A stretch of DNA of 49,889 nucleotides from Brevibacillus reuszeri (GCF_002897295.1 NZ_BEXF01000034.1:1-49889), one strand, 5' to 3'. Shown: positions 1 through 8,216, numbered from the stretch's first letter. Numbers and translations: made by a program. Notes: a model not told the origin generated them from the letters alone.

Positions 1-59
1 AGGATTTGTTCAATAGCCGTAATTTTTACCGGACCGGAAATCTTTGCTCTGTGAGACAT
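1..59 (-). CDS. Partial ORF, probable transposase N-terminus
   Basis: Only the first 19 codons are in the window; the gene continues beyond position 1. The reading begins MSHRAKISGPVKITAIEQI, which resembles the start of helix-turn-helix OrfA-type transposases (IS3-like). An AAGGAGG ribosome binding site lies about 8 bases upstream, and a perfect inverted repeat lies just before that, as expected near an element end. The family is inferred from a very short stretch; another small DNA-binding protein is possible. Confidence 0.45.
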   Translation of the reverse strand, partial: MSHRAKISGPVKITAIEQI

Positions 60-78
60 AAAAATGCTCCTCCTTGCA

Positions 79-110
79 GGTAGACAGTTTTATTATTTCA
101 ACTGTCTACC
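79..110. repeat. 11-bp perfect inverted repeat upstream of the partial transposase ORF
   Basis: The arms GGTAGACAGTT and AACTGTCTACC pair perfectly around a 10-base AT-rich loop. The repeat sits about 20 bases before the start codon of the leftward partial ORF. It could be part of the terminal repeat or transposase-binding region of an insertion sequence, or an operator. There is no long T-run, so a terminator is less likely. Confidence 0.55.
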
Positions 111-141
111 CGAAGGGGAGCATATCAGTAACTCAGGCTAG

Positions 142-258
142 GAAGGTCTTTTTGTTGCTGTTTCAGCCAACAGGCGGGGCCATGCGGGAAAAGCTTTCTG
201 GAGCCTTTTTAGGGAGGGAGCTGTAACTTTGGATGAGGATGTAGCGTCTATCAAATAG
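142..258 (+). pseudogene. Possible 3' remnant of a gene cut by the adjacent mobile element
   Basis: A frame of 38 sense codons ends at TAG and has no start codon or ribosome binding site. Its translation (…VSANRRGHAGKAFWSL…, ending DEDVASIK) has a protein-like composition. It lies between the putative insertion-sequence edge and the lipoprotein gene, so it may be the surviving C-terminus of an interrupted gene. The family is not recognised, and a chance open frame is quite possible. Confidence 0.25.
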
Positions 259-292
259 GTAAATACTGTAATTGGAAAAGGGGCGTTTATTC

Positions 293-1849
293 ATGTCTTT
301 ATTCCTTCGTCAAGGCATGATCGTGTTATTTTGCTTCTCTCTGTTTGCTTTGTCGGGATGCGGCTCTGCTTCAACAACATCATCGGGGCAACCACCGGCC
401 ACAGCTGAGCAAGTCTCGGGCTCATCCAATCAGTCTCCGTCATCTGGCGGAGTCTCAGTTTCGGAAAAACCTGATTCCGATTGGAAGCCAGTAGAAATTG
501 CCTACGACTATGCGGCGATGAACGAAGATGTTCTCATTCAATTAAATGAAGAGCCACGGCTCCACTCACCTCTACGGACCGTGGTCGGGGTGAAGCCACA
601 GTCGTATACATTCTTTTTCCGTGAAGCAATGGATCGGGGAAGTGTAGAGGCGGCCATTCGCAAGCACGCCAAAGAGGAAAGCACCAGAGGGGATCAGGGC
701 TTTATCAATCCAGATATTGCGTTTCATTGGGTCCATGATCGTCAGCTGCAATTGCTGGTTACGCTCCCCGAAAAAACAGGTGAAGAGAACCTGTGGCAGG
801 AGTATGTTTTAAACGCTGGCGGCGCCAAGACAGCAAAGGGCTCGTTGATTGGCGATTCGTTTTCCTTCCAGGCACTTGTACTGCCTCCGCAGCAAATTTG
901 GCGAGTGGCGGTAGACGGCAAGTCAAGTGAGAAGCTGACTGATTTTTCCGTCATGACCAACCTGGAGTTTTTAGATCCACATCAGCGCTACGCCATGCTC
1001 ACTCGATTTACGAACTATTGTGAGTGTGATGCGCTTTACGAGAAGCTCTATTCCGTTTACGACATGGAAACGCATACGGCGACTTCCTATCCTATTGAGC
1101 TGTCTGAGATGTATCGCGGAGTGGGAGAGTTTATGGCTGATCGGCGCGGATTCTTTTATGAAATCCCGAAAAAGGGGAAGGATGTACCGAAAAGTGAGTT
1201 TGCCTCCAGAATTTTGGTCAATGGGTATGTCCATGGGGTGAGCTTTAGCAAAGATCGAAAGCAGCTGCTGATGGCAGTGGGGAAAGCAGAACAAAAGAAA
1301 GATCTTGATTTGGTCGTATTTGACTTGGCAGCGGGAACCGAGAAGCGCTATCCAGGGGTCATCAAAGGCTGGTTACCTACAAGTGAATGGGACGGAGCGG
1401 TTGTCCCCGTCAGCTTTGATGATGATGGACGGTTTGTCATGTTTGCCATGCGCAAAGAGGAGAAAAGCTTTGAGGAGGTTCGTCAGCGCTTTGAATGGAA
1501 AACGGGCAAGGTGACTAGCTGGAATCCACCTGTGCCCGCTGAAGCCTGGTCGGGTTTTGTCCAAACCGATGATGGTGCCTACCAATATTACTGGAATGCG
1601 GGGTTGTTCCAAGGCTCCACCCAGCTTCTCCAGCAGACGGGTACGGGAGCATGGATCCCGGGAACGCATCGCTTTGTATTTGCTGAGGCAGCGCAACAAG
1701 GGGAGGGTATGGAGCTGTTCGTATTTGACGCAGATCGCAAGCATAGGACGTTGCTGCTCTCTGGTCTGTCTTACGGCTTTGCGCTTCTCGGTGCCAGCAG
1801 CGATGGCAAATGGTTGTATATAGCAACCGATCAGCCACGTATTCCGTAG
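293..1849 (+). CDS. Secreted lipoprotein of unknown function, possible beta-propeller
   Basis: This 518-residue protein has a lipoprotein signal peptide: a hydrophobic stretch followed by the lipobox LSGC, with Cys23 as the lipidation site. A Ser/Gln/Pro-rich linker (about residues 25-60) follows. The rest is rich in repeated beta-strand-like segments such as LDLVVFDLAAGTEKRY and MELFVFDADRKHRTLL, which recall WD40/TolB-like propeller blades. The ATG start is chosen because GGAAAAGGGG lies 9 bases upstream; an in-frame TTG at 272 has no such site. The 3' end overlaps the convergent GNAT gene by 19 bases. It is likely anchored to the outer face of the membrane. Specific function unknown. Confidence 0.8.
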   Translation: MSLFLRQGMIVLFCFSLFALSGCGSASTTSSGQPPATAEQVSGSSNQSPSSGGVSVSEKPDSDWKPVEIAYDYAAMNEDVLIQLNEEPRLHSPLRTVVGVKPQSYTFFFREAMDRGSVEAAIRKHAKEESTRGDQGFINPDIAFHWVHDRQLQLLVTLPEKTGEENLWQEYVLNAGGAKTAKGSLIGDSFSFQALVLPPQQIWRVAVDGKSSEKLTDFSVMTNLEFLDPHQRYAMLTRFTNYCECDALYEKLYSVYDMETHTATSYPIELSEMYRGVGEFMADRRGFFYEIPKKGKDVPKSEFASRILVNGYVHGVSFSKDRKQLLMAVGKAEQKKDLDLVVFDLAAGTEKRYPGVIKGWLPTSEWDGAVVPVSFDDDGRFVMFAMRKEEKSFEEVRQRFEWKTGKVTSWNPPVPAEAWSGFVQTDDGAYQYYWNAGLFQGSTQLLQQTGTGAWIPGTHRFVFAEAAQQGEGMELFVFDADRKHRTLLLSGLSYGFALLGASSDGKWLYIATDQPRIP

Positions 1850-2358
1850 CCGATGCGATCAGTGTCTGCTGCTCCTTGTTCATACTCGCTTGACAAAATG
1901 GATAAGACGATTAAAGATTCGTACTGGTCGCCTGTTTTTAAGCAGTCCCGCAATGTTCCTTCGATGCGAAACCCTTCGGATAGATATAGGTTGCGGGCTC
2001 GATCGTTCGTTTCCTTCACGTCCAGCCAGAGGCGGTGAGCCTTCTGCTCGGTAAACGCCCAGCGCTTGATTTCGCGAAGAATGCTTCGACCGTAGCCCTC
2101 TCCTTTTGTGGCAACGGTAATGCGCATCAGCTCTATAGCGTCATGAGAATTGGTCAGCCCCGCGATAATGGCATAGCCTGCGGGCTGACCTGTTTCTGTT
2201 TTTTCTACAATGAGGTGACGAATGTCTGGATTGGTGAGAGCATCCTGATGCCGCTCCTTGGTCCACGGAATGAGAAAAGCACTGTTTTCCGGGGCATGCT
2301 CCAGCTCATAGACGAATGGGATGTCTTCTGGTGTAGTCAGACGCAAGCGGATTGTCAT
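1831..2358 (-). CDS. GNAT family N-acetyltransferase
   Basis: This 175-residue protein has the GNAT fold pattern. The acetyl-CoA-binding loop is seen in TKGEGYGRSILREI (about residues 84-97), and the C-terminal part NDRARNLYLSEGFRIEGTLRD is typical of the subgroup acting on amino groups of small molecules or protein N-termini. AAGGAGG precedes the ATG. The gene begins 22 bases after the VOC gene on the same strand, so the two probably form an operon. The substrate cannot be deduced. Its 3' end runs into the convergent lipoprotein gene. Confidence 0.88.
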   Translation of the reverse strand: MTIRLRLTTPEDIPFVYELEHAPENSAFLIPWTKERHQDALTNPDIRHLIVEKTETGQPAGYAIIAGLTNSHDAIELMRITVATKGEGYGRSILREIKRWAFTEQKAHRLWLDVKETNDRARNLYLSEGFRIEGTLRDCLKTGDQYESLIVLSILSSEYEQGAADTDRIGYGIRG

Positions 2359-2380
2359 CTGAGTTCCTCCTTTTTTGGGA

Positions 2381-2740
2381 TCAGCATTTGCACACCATCA
2401 GCATATTTCCATCAAGATCACGGATGTTAAACCAATGATCGTTTTGAATCGTTCCGACGAGCTCGACATCGCTTTCCTTTAGAAATTGATAGGCAGCCTC
2501 GATATCCTCTGTGTTGAAATGAAACAATGGGGCATCATCTGGTTTATGCTGTGGAAAGATTTTGCTATCCAGAATGAGGGTAGGACCATTTTGCATGGGA
2601 ATGCAGTACAAATGACCAAATAAAATTTCTTGGTCAGCAGGAATATCCAAGAGACGGCAATACCAGTCGCGGGCTTGCTCGATATCGCGGACAGGAACGA
2701 AGATCGCCCCAATTTGAGGGAGCAGGGGAGAAGTTTTCAT
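2381..2740 (-). CDS. VOC (glyoxalase/bleomycin-resistance-like) family protein
   Basis: This 119-residue protein matches one vicinal-oxygen-chelate module pair: GAIFVPVRDIEQARDWYCRLL at the start, FHFNTEDIEAAYQFLKESDVELV in the middle and FNIRDLDGNMLMV at the end. Such proteins are metal-dependent enzymes or drug-binding resistance proteins. AGAGGT lies before the ATG. It is the first gene of a probable two-gene leftward operon with the GNAT gene, a common pairing with no fixed function. The substrate is unknown. Confidence 0.85.
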   Translation of the reverse strand: MKTSPLLPQIGAIFVPVRDIEQARDWYCRLLDIPADQEILFGHLYCIPMQNGPTLILDSKIFPQHKPDDAPLFHFNTEDIEAAYQFLKESDVELVGTIQNDHWFNIRDLDGNMLMVCKC

Positions 2741-2852
2741 CAGGAGTACCTCTTTTCGTTAGGAATGGTTGAAAACCCTACAAAAACGTGCATGAAATGT
2801 CGGATGCCAATTTATATCTTCTGTTAATCTATTGCTGAAGGGAGGTCACATC

Positions 2853-3740
2853 GTGAATTTGCTTGAACAGATGAATGGAGCCTTGAACTATGTGGAGCAC
2901 AATCTGACCGATGAAATTGACTTTAAGGAAGTGGCCAGAATCGCTTGCTGCTCGGAGTACCATTTTAAACGGATGTTTTCTTTTCTCGCAGGAGTTCCCT
3001 TCTCCGAGTACATTCGGCGCAGACGAATGACACTGGCGGCATTTGATCTCAAGGATAGAAAGATGAGAGTCATAGATGTGGCGATCAAATACGGCTATCA
3101 TTCAGCTGATTCGTTTGCAAGAGCTTTTCAGCAAATGCATGGGGTAACGCCGACAGAAGCTAGAGATGACGGGCATTCGCTGAAAGCCTATCCACGAATG
3201 ACCTTTCAGCTAACGATTAGAGGGGGAAATGAAATGAACTACCGTCTGGAAGAAAAAGATTCTTTTCGCATTGTCGGTATCAAGAAGCGGGTACCATTGA
3301 TTTATCACGGCGTGAATCCCGAGATTGCGTCGATGTGGGCGAGTCTGGATCAGGAAACCATCCTACGATGGAAAAGTCTCTCAAACGTCGAGCCTTCGGG
3401 GCTGATCAGTGCATCCACAAACTTTTCCGAAGGCAGGCTGGACAATGGCGAGCTTGATCATTATATCGGGGTTGCAACGACCAAGGACTGCCCGGATATT
3501 CCCACTCAGCTAGTAGTTCCGGCTTCGAGCTGGGCCGTATTTGAAGTCGTCGGACCTTTTCCTGAAACACTGCAGGATGTCTGGGGACGTATTTACTCTG
3601 AATGGTTCCCTGCCTCCCATTACGAGCAAGCTGAAGGGCCGGAGATATTGTGGAATGAATCGAAAGAAATCACCTCGCCTACGTTCAAAAGTGAGATCTG
3701 GATACCAGTCGTCAAAAGGATGGACTCGCATCACCTTTAA
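2853..3740 (+). CDS. AraC family transcriptional regulator with GyrI-like effector domain
   Basis: The first ~105 residues hold two AraC-type helix-turn-helix motifs (IDFKEVARIACCSEYHFKRMF and MRVIDVAIKYGYHSADSFARAF, followed by GVTPTEAR). Residues ~120-295 resemble the GyrI-like small-molecule-binding domain, with a final EIWIPV strand. The GTG start is preferred because AAGGGAGGT lies 6 bases before it; an in-frame TTG at 2832 precedes that site. It is divergent from the VOC-GNAT pair, 112 bases away, and may regulate it. The ligand is unknown. No clear terminator follows. Confidence 0.87.
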   Translation: MNLLEQMNGALNYVEHNLTDEIDFKEVARIACCSEYHFKRMFSFLAGVPFSEYIRRRRMTLAAFDLKDRKMRVIDVAIKYGYHSADSFARAFQQMHGVTPTEARDDGHSLKAYPRMTFQLTIRGGNEMNYRLEEKDSFRIVGIKKRVPLIYHGVNPEIASMWASLDQETILRWKSLSNVEPSGLISASTNFSEGRLDNGELDHYIGVATTKDCPDIPTQLVVPASSWAVFEVVGPFPETLQDVWGRIYSEWFPASHYEQAEGPEILWNESKEITSPTFKSEIWIPVVKRMDSHHL

Positions 3741-3832
3741 TGTTTCGCCTATCGTTTGCGAACACCTGCATCTGTACGCAGCAAGAGTGGAAAACATTAC
3801 CTGATTTTTTTCTCATGATACAGGTATAAACA

Positions 3833-3853
3833 CGAACGTTTGTTTGCTATAAT
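3833..3853 (+). promoter_or_regulatory. SOS promoter: LexA box adjoining an extended -10
   Basis: CGAACGTTTGTTTG matches the Bacillus LexA (DinR) consensus CGAAC-N4-GTTCG with one mismatch. It directly abuts TGCTATAAT, an extended -10 element, so bound LexA would block RNA polymerase. No good -35 is seen, as is common with extended -10 promoters. It lies 52 bases before the Y-family polymerase start, giving a damage-inducible reading. Confidence 0.8.
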
Positions 3854-3870
3854 AAGAACAGAAGGAAAAG

Positions 3871-3884
3871 AGAACATAAGTTCT
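3871..3884 (+). promoter_or_regulatory. Second LexA-like box downstream of the promoter
   Basis: AGAACATAAGTTCT has the invariant GAAC-N4-GTTC core, with A/T instead of C/G at the outer positions. It is centred 38 bp downstream of the first box, in the probable leader of the polymerase gene. Two sites may tighten repression. Binding is inferred from sequence alone. Confidence 0.6.
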
Positions 3885-3904
3885 TATTCGGGGGATGGTT
3901 TTAT

Positions 3905-5146
3905 ATGCCCAATGCGAACAAACGGATTGTTTTTTTGATCGACATGCAGAGCTTTTATGCGAGTGTTGAAAAAGTAGCAGATCCCGCACTGCGAAATCAG
4001 CCGATTGTAGTGGCAGGTGACCCAGAAAGACGCAGCGGCGTGATTTTGGCTGCCTGTCCGATTGCGAAATCATTCGGAGTGGTGACAGCAGAAGCTTTGT
4101 GGCAGGCTCAGCAAAAGTGCCGCCACCTGGTGGTCGTACGGCCGAGAATGGAGATGTACATCCGCATCTCCCTGCAGATTACGAAAATTTTTGAGGCGTA
4201 TACAGACAAGGTGGAGCCGTACTCGATCGACGAGCAGTTTCTTGATGTGACGGGCAGTGTTCATTTGTTTGGTGATCCGATCCAAATGGCAGCCCATATT
4301 CGTCAGCGTGTTTTGCTGGAGACAGGGATCAACTGTCGAGTAGGCATTTCAGAAAATAAAGTATTGGCAAAAATGGCCTGTGACAACTTCGCTAAAAAGC
4401 AAGAGTCGGGGATCTTTTGGCTAAAGCGGGAGGAGCTCACGGATACGCTCTGGAAGCTGCCGATTGAGAAGCTGTTTGGGGTAGGCTCACGAATGAAGCG
4501 CCATTTTCATCGAATGGGGATCTATCAGATCAAGCAGCTGGCAGATTTAAGGCCAGCCGTACTGACTCGTCACTGGGGAGTAAACGGAGAAGTGCTGTGG
4601 CGCACCGCCCACGGAATAGATGATTCGCCTGTTTCCATGAATGTGTACGAGACACAAAAGGGCATCGGTCACCACATGACGCTGCCGCGGGATTATCATA
4701 CTGCTGCAGAGATCAAGGTAGTGCTGCTGGAGCTGTGCGAGGAAGTATGCCGCAGGGCGCGCAGCAAGGAGCTGATGGGCGCAGTGCTTTCCGTCGGTTG
4801 CCGAGGAGCGGATTTGGCAGCCGGGACTGGTTTTGGCAGGCAGATGAAGCTAACGGAGTATACCAATGATGTCATGACGCTGTACGAGGCTGCTTGCCGT
4901 CTGTTTGATCGGCATTGGCAGGAGACTCCTGTCCGCAGTATTGGCGTCAACCTGGGAGAGCTGGTTCCTGATAACGTGGTGCAGTTGAGTTTGTTTACAG
5001 ACAATCAAAAGCGTCGTTCACTGGCTCATGCCATGGATGATATTCGCGAGCGCTATGGACCGGACGCTATTTTACGTGCTACTTCCTTGCTTCATGCCGG
5101 TCAGGCGAAAGAACGTGCCCGCAAGATCGGGGGGCACTATAAGTGA
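3905..5146 (+). CDS. uvrX: Y-family translesion DNA polymerase (UvrX/YqjW type)
   Basis: This 413-residue protein copies past damaged DNA. Metal-binding residues are visible: Asp13 in FLIDMQSFYASVE, and Asp109-Glu110 in YSIDEQFLDVT. The palm-thumb part contains CRVGISENKVLAKMACDNFAKK and the helix-hairpin-helix LFGVGSRMKRHF. A beta-clamp-binding motif (QLSLF) lies near residue 362. The sequence resembles the SOS-induced Bacillus UvrX/YqjW group more than housekeeping DinB, because the SIDEAFLD motif is SIDEQFLD here. Two LexA-like boxes precede the gene, and GGGGGAT serves as ribosome binding site. The stop overlaps the next gene's ATG. The usual YolD-type partner is not adjacent; one lies near 15.97 kb with its own LexA box. 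Confidence 0.9.
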   Translation: MPNANKRIVFLIDMQSFYASVEKVADPALRNQPIVVAGDPERRSGVILAACPIAKSFGVVTAEALWQAQQKCRHLVVVRPRMEMYIRISLQITKIFEAYTDKVEPYSIDEQFLDVTGSVHLFGDPIQMAAHIRQRVLLETGINCRVGISENKVLAKMACDNFAKKQESGIFWLKREELTDTLWKLPIEKLFGVGSRMKRHFHRMGIYQIKQLADLRPAVLTRHWGVNGEVLWRTAHGIDDSPVSMNVYETQKGIGHHMTLPRDYHTAAEIKVVLLELCEEVCRRARSKELMGAVLSVGCRGADLAAGTGFGRQMKLTEYTNDVMTLYEAACRLFDRHWQETPVRSIGVNLGELVPDNVVQLSLFTDNQKRRSLAHAMDDIRERYGPDAILRATSLLHAGQAKERARKIGGHYK

Positions 5147-5538
5147 TGGAGCCGATTGTGCCGGAAGAAGAGGGAGAGCAGGAGCTGGTACGTCTGTACA
5201 TTTTGTTCGGCCTTTTGTTTCGCGTCGCCATGGTGGATCTGGGGCAGGCTCGCATCGTGCAGCTGAAGCTTTCTTATGATGAGATGTTTGATTGGCTTTT
5301 TCAGGACCTTTCTCGCTGGGCAGAGAGGCAGCATCACCAGCTGCGTCGGCGGCTGCGGCAATCTGGCTGTGCAGTCGTCAGCACGCAGCGCCAAGGGCAT
5401 ATGTACGTGGTTCAATATCGGCAGCGTGGTTATTTGAGGGAAGCGATGTATTCGATCGAGGTATTGCGAGCGGAGTGTCAGCAGCTCGTCAGTTTGTGGA
5501 TGAAGCATTATCAACAAGGTGACCGGACCAGTTTATGA
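5146..5538 (+). CDS. Unknown protein co-translated with the Y-family polymerase
   Basis: The ATG overlaps the polymerase stop codon (TGATG), so the two are almost certainly translationally coupled and share the SOS promoter. The 130-residue product is rich in Gln and Arg, with a helical middle part (WAERQHHQLRRRLRQSGC). It has no membrane segment or recognised domain. An in-frame GTG one codon earlier is an alternative start. A strong terminator follows 7 bases after the stop, closing a two-gene operon. A role beside translesion synthesis is inferred only from position. Confidence 0.75.
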   Translation: MEPIVPEEEGEQELVRLYILFGLLFRVAMVDLGQARIVQLKLSYDEMFDWLFQDLSRWAERQHHQLRRRLRQSGCAVVSTQRQGHMYVVQYRQRGYLREAMYSIEVLRAECQQLVSLWMKHYQQGDRTSL

Positions 5539-5545
5539 GCTGAAG

Positions 5546-5582
5546 AAAAAGGAGACTTTCTCTAGAGAGGGTCTCCTTTTTT
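5546..5582 (+). terminator. Rho-independent terminator of the SOS operon
   Basis: The stem GGAGAC/GTCTCC is extended inside by TCTC/GAGA and flanked by A5 and a run of six T residues. Confidence 0.85.
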
Positions 5583-5607
5583 CTGTGTAGAGGGCTCGCT
5601 GGTTCAA

Positions 5608-5706
5608 ATGGATGGGCAATTAAAAACAGGATTGGATCATTATTTTTGTGAGTATCTCCTTTATAATCAGCTTGCCATCAGAAAAGAGCGCTGGCACACA
5701 AACTAA
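5608..5706 (+). CDS. Small 32-residue ORF upstream of speA
   Basis: The frame encodes 32 residues with protein-like composition, including LDHYFCEYLLYNQL. It begins 25 bases after the terminator of the previous operon and ends 35 bases before the speA start. A weak site (AGAGGG) lies about 13 bases before the ATG. It could be a small peptide, a leader peptide affecting speA, or a chance frame. No family is recognised. Confidence 0.4.
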   Translation: MDGQLKTGLDHYFCEYLLYNQLAIRKERWHTN

Positions 5707-5741
5707 AAAAGAAAAACAAAATGGATAGTAGGTGGGGAGAG

Positions 5742-7211
5742 TTGTCTAATCAAGAAAATACGCCATTGTTCAGTGGACTGAGGAAGCATGCACAAAAAAA
5801 TCCAATCCAATTCCATATCCCCGGCCATAAGAAAGGAAAAGGCATGGACCCTGAGTTTCGAGGGTTTGTTGGAAAGAATGCCCTCTCGATCGATTTGATC
5901 AATATTGAGCCTCTCGATGATTTGCATCAGCCAAAAGGAATCATCAAGCAAGCACAAGACTTGGCGGCAAAAGCTTTTGGAGCCGATCACACCCTGTTTT
6001 CTATACAAGGTACCAGTGGAGCGATTATGACCATGATCATGTCTGTGTGCAATCCGGGGGACAAAATTATCCTCCCACGCAATGTTCACAAGTCGATCAT
6101 GAGCGGAGTTGTGCTATCCGGAGCAACCCCGATTTTTTTGCACCCGGCAATCGATCCTGTACTCGGGATTTCGCACGGGATTACGCCAAAAGCGGTAGAG
6201 AATGCCTTAGAAAATCATCCAGATGCCAAAGCTGTCCTAGTGATCAACCCGACCTATTTTGGTATTGCGGGTGACTTGAAAAAGATTGTGATGATCGCTC
6301 ATGCACATGGTGTACCTGTTCTTGTAGATGAAGCGCATGGCTCTCATGTACACTTTCATCCCAAAATGCCGCTATCGGCCATGCAGGCGGGCGCTGATAT
6401 GGCGGCGAGCAGCATGCACAAGCTGGGCGGGTCGATGACTCAAAGCTCCGTACTGAATGTGCGCGGGAACCTCGTTTCCATCAAGCGTGTTCAAGCTGTA
6501 TCCAATATGCTGACGACTACCTCGACTTCTTATTTGCTGCTGGCTTCCTTGGATGTGGCCAGGAGGCGATTAGTCACAGTAGGCAAGGAGCTGTTGGACA
6601 GGGCGATCCGGCTAGCCGAAAAAACGAGAGCACAAATCAATAATATCGATCATCTCTACTGTGTCGGTCGTGAAATCATTGGACGGAATGGTGCGTTCTC
6701 ACTAGACCCTACGAAGCTCGTTATTTCGGTAAAAGAGCTTGGTGTAACAGGATACGAAGTCGAAAAATGGCTCCGTGAACGCTACAACATAGAAGTGGAA
6801 TTGTCTGACCTGTACAACATTTTGTGCATCATTACCCCGAGTGATACCAAAGATGATTTGCAAATTTTGATCTATGCACTGGAAGAGCTGTCGGAGCAAT
6901 ACAAAGAGCAAAAAGGCGAGCGAAAGAAGATCGTGATGCAGCTGCCAGAGATTCCTGTACTTGCAGTTACGCCGCGGGATGCTTTTTACGCAGCAACAGA
7001 GTCTGTGCCGATCGAACAAGCTGTTGGCCGCATGATTGCAGAATTTGTGATGGTATATCCGCCAGGCATCCCGATATTCATTCCAGGTGAAATCATTTCG
7101 GAAGAGAACGTACGATATGTGATCCGAAACAAAGAAGCGGGGCTGCCGGTCCAGGGGCCAGAGGATGCGGAACTGAAAACACTTCGCGTGATTAAAGAGG
7201 ATTCGCTATAA
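5742..7211 (+). CDS. speA: Arginine decarboxylase (Orn/Lys/Arg decarboxylase family)
   Basis: A PLP-dependent enzyme converting arginine to agmatine, the first step of polyamine synthesis in Bacillus. Landmarks: FHIPGHKKGKGMDPEF at the N-terminus, SIDLINIEPLDDLHQP, FSIQGTSGAIMTMIM, VLVDEAHGSH, and the PLP lysine in SMHKLGGSMTQSS (about Lys227). The C-terminal part (VYPPGIPIFIPGEII) is typical of the family. The TTG start follows AGGTGG by 6 bases and gives MSNQENTPLFSGLRKHA, which aligns with the remembered B. subtilis SpeA start and gives its normal length (489 residues). An ATG at 5721 has no ribosome binding site. psuG follows after 27 bases, probably in the same transcript. Ornithine or lysine activity cannot be excluded. 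Confidence 0.92.
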   Translation: MSNQENTPLFSGLRKHAQKNPIQFHIPGHKKGKGMDPEFRGFVGKNALSIDLINIEPLDDLHQPKGIIKQAQDLAAKAFGADHTLFSIQGTSGAIMTMIMSVCNPGDKIILPRNVHKSIMSGVVLSGATPIFLHPAIDPVLGISHGITPKAVENALENHPDAKAVLVINPTYFGIAGDLKKIVMIAHAHGVPVLVDEAHGSHVHFHPKMPLSAMQAGADMAASSMHKLGGSMTQSSVLNVRGNLVSIKRVQAVSNMLTTTSTSYLLLASLDVARRRLVTVGKELLDRAIRLAEKTRAQINNIDHLYCVGREIIGRNGAFSLDPTKLVISVKELGVTGYEVEKWLRERYNIEVELSDLYNILCIITPSDTKDDLQILIYALEELSEQYKEQKGERKKIVMQLPEIPVLAVTPRDAFYAATESVPIEQAVGRMIAEFVMVYPPGIPIFIPGEIISEENVRYVIRNKEAGLPVQGPEDAELKTLRVIKEDSL

Positions 7212-7238
7212 CGCCCATAACAGAAGGAGGAGTAAGAG

Positions 7239-8156
7239 ATGAAAGAGTACATGAGTTATTCAGAAGAGGTTAAGCATGCACTGGTGCACGATTTGCCGAT
7301 TGTCGCATTGGAAACAACGATTATCTCGCACGGAATGCCTTATCCGCAAAATAGAGAAATGGCGATTGAGGTAGAGCAAATCATTCGTGACCATGGCGCT
7401 GTTCCGGCAACGATCGGATTTATGGATGGAAAAATCAAAGTCGGCCTGAATGCAAGTGAGCTGGAAGAGTTTGCAACAAACAAAGATGTGGCAAAAGTAA
7501 GCCGCAGGGATATTCCTTATATTTTGTCCTCCCGAAAAATCGGTGCGGCGACAGTAGCGGCTACCATGATCGGTGCGCAGCTCGCCGGAATTCAAATGTT
7601 TGCCACCGGAGGGATTGGCGGTGTTCATCGAGAAGGGGAGATTACCTGGGATGTATCGGCTGATTTGACTGAGCTGGCACAGACCAGCGTTGCTGTAGTA
7701 TGCGCTGGCTGCAAGTCCATTTTGGATATTGGCAGAACGCTAGAGTATCTCGAAACAGCAGGGGTACCCGTTGTAGGCTATCAAACTAAAGGCTTCCCAG
7801 CGTTTTATTCCCGTGAGAGTGGATTTGCCGTGCAAACGAGCATGGAGTCCCCAGAAAAAGCTGCGGAGATGCTGAGTACGAAGTGGAAAATGGGGCTGAA
7901 AGGCGGAGCAGTCATTGCGAATCCGATCCCGGAAGCAGACGCAATCCCGTATGAGGAAATCGAGCAAATCATCGTACAAGCTATGCATGAAGCGTATCAA
8001 TATGGCATTTCGGGTAAGCAAGTGACTCCATTCATGCTAGCTAAGGTAAAAGAGCTGACAAACGGTAGAAGCTTGGAAGCAAACATCGCGCTAGTCAAAA
8101 ACAATGCAAAGCTGGCAGCGCAAATTGCTGTGGCACTAAAACAAAACGGAAATTAA
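7239..8156 (+). CDS. psuG: Pseudouridine-5'-phosphate glycosidase
   Basis: PsuG cleaves pseudouridine 5'-phosphate to uracil and ribose 5-phosphate. The 305-residue protein shows the family hallmarks: VALETTIISHGMPYPQN near residue 25, ATIGFMDGKIKVGL, FATGGIGGVHREGE with the catalytic glycine-rich region, VVCAGCKSILDIGRTLEYLET, and a C-terminal helical part. AGAAGGAGGAG lies about 8 bases before the ATG. The usual partner PsuK (pseudouridine kinase) is absent here, so the kinase must be elsewhere or another source of phosphorylated pseudouridine is used. A terminator follows. Confidence 0.93.
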   Translation: MKEYMSYSEEVKHALVHDLPIVALETTIISHGMPYPQNREMAIEVEQIIRDHGAVPATIGFMDGKIKVGLNASELEEFATNKDVAKVSRRDIPYILSSRKIGAATVAATMIGAQLAGIQMFATGGIGGVHREGEITWDVSADLTELAQTSVAVVCAGCKSILDIGRTLEYLETAGVPVVGYQTKGFPAFYSRESGFAVQTSMESPEKAAEMLSTKWKMGLKGGAVIANPIPEADAIPYEEIEQIIVQAMHEAYQYGISGKQVTPFMLAKVKELTNGRSLEANIALVKNNAKLAAQIAVALKQNGN

Positions 8157-8181
8157 TCAAATACAACAGAAAAAGAATGAG

Positions 8182-8216
8182 AACACCGCTAAATGATACG
8201 TTGGCGGTGTTTTTTT
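8182..8216 (+). terminator. Rho-independent terminator after psuG
   Basis: AACACCGC pairs with GCGGTGTT across a 14-base loop and is followed by six T residues. Confidence 0.88.
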
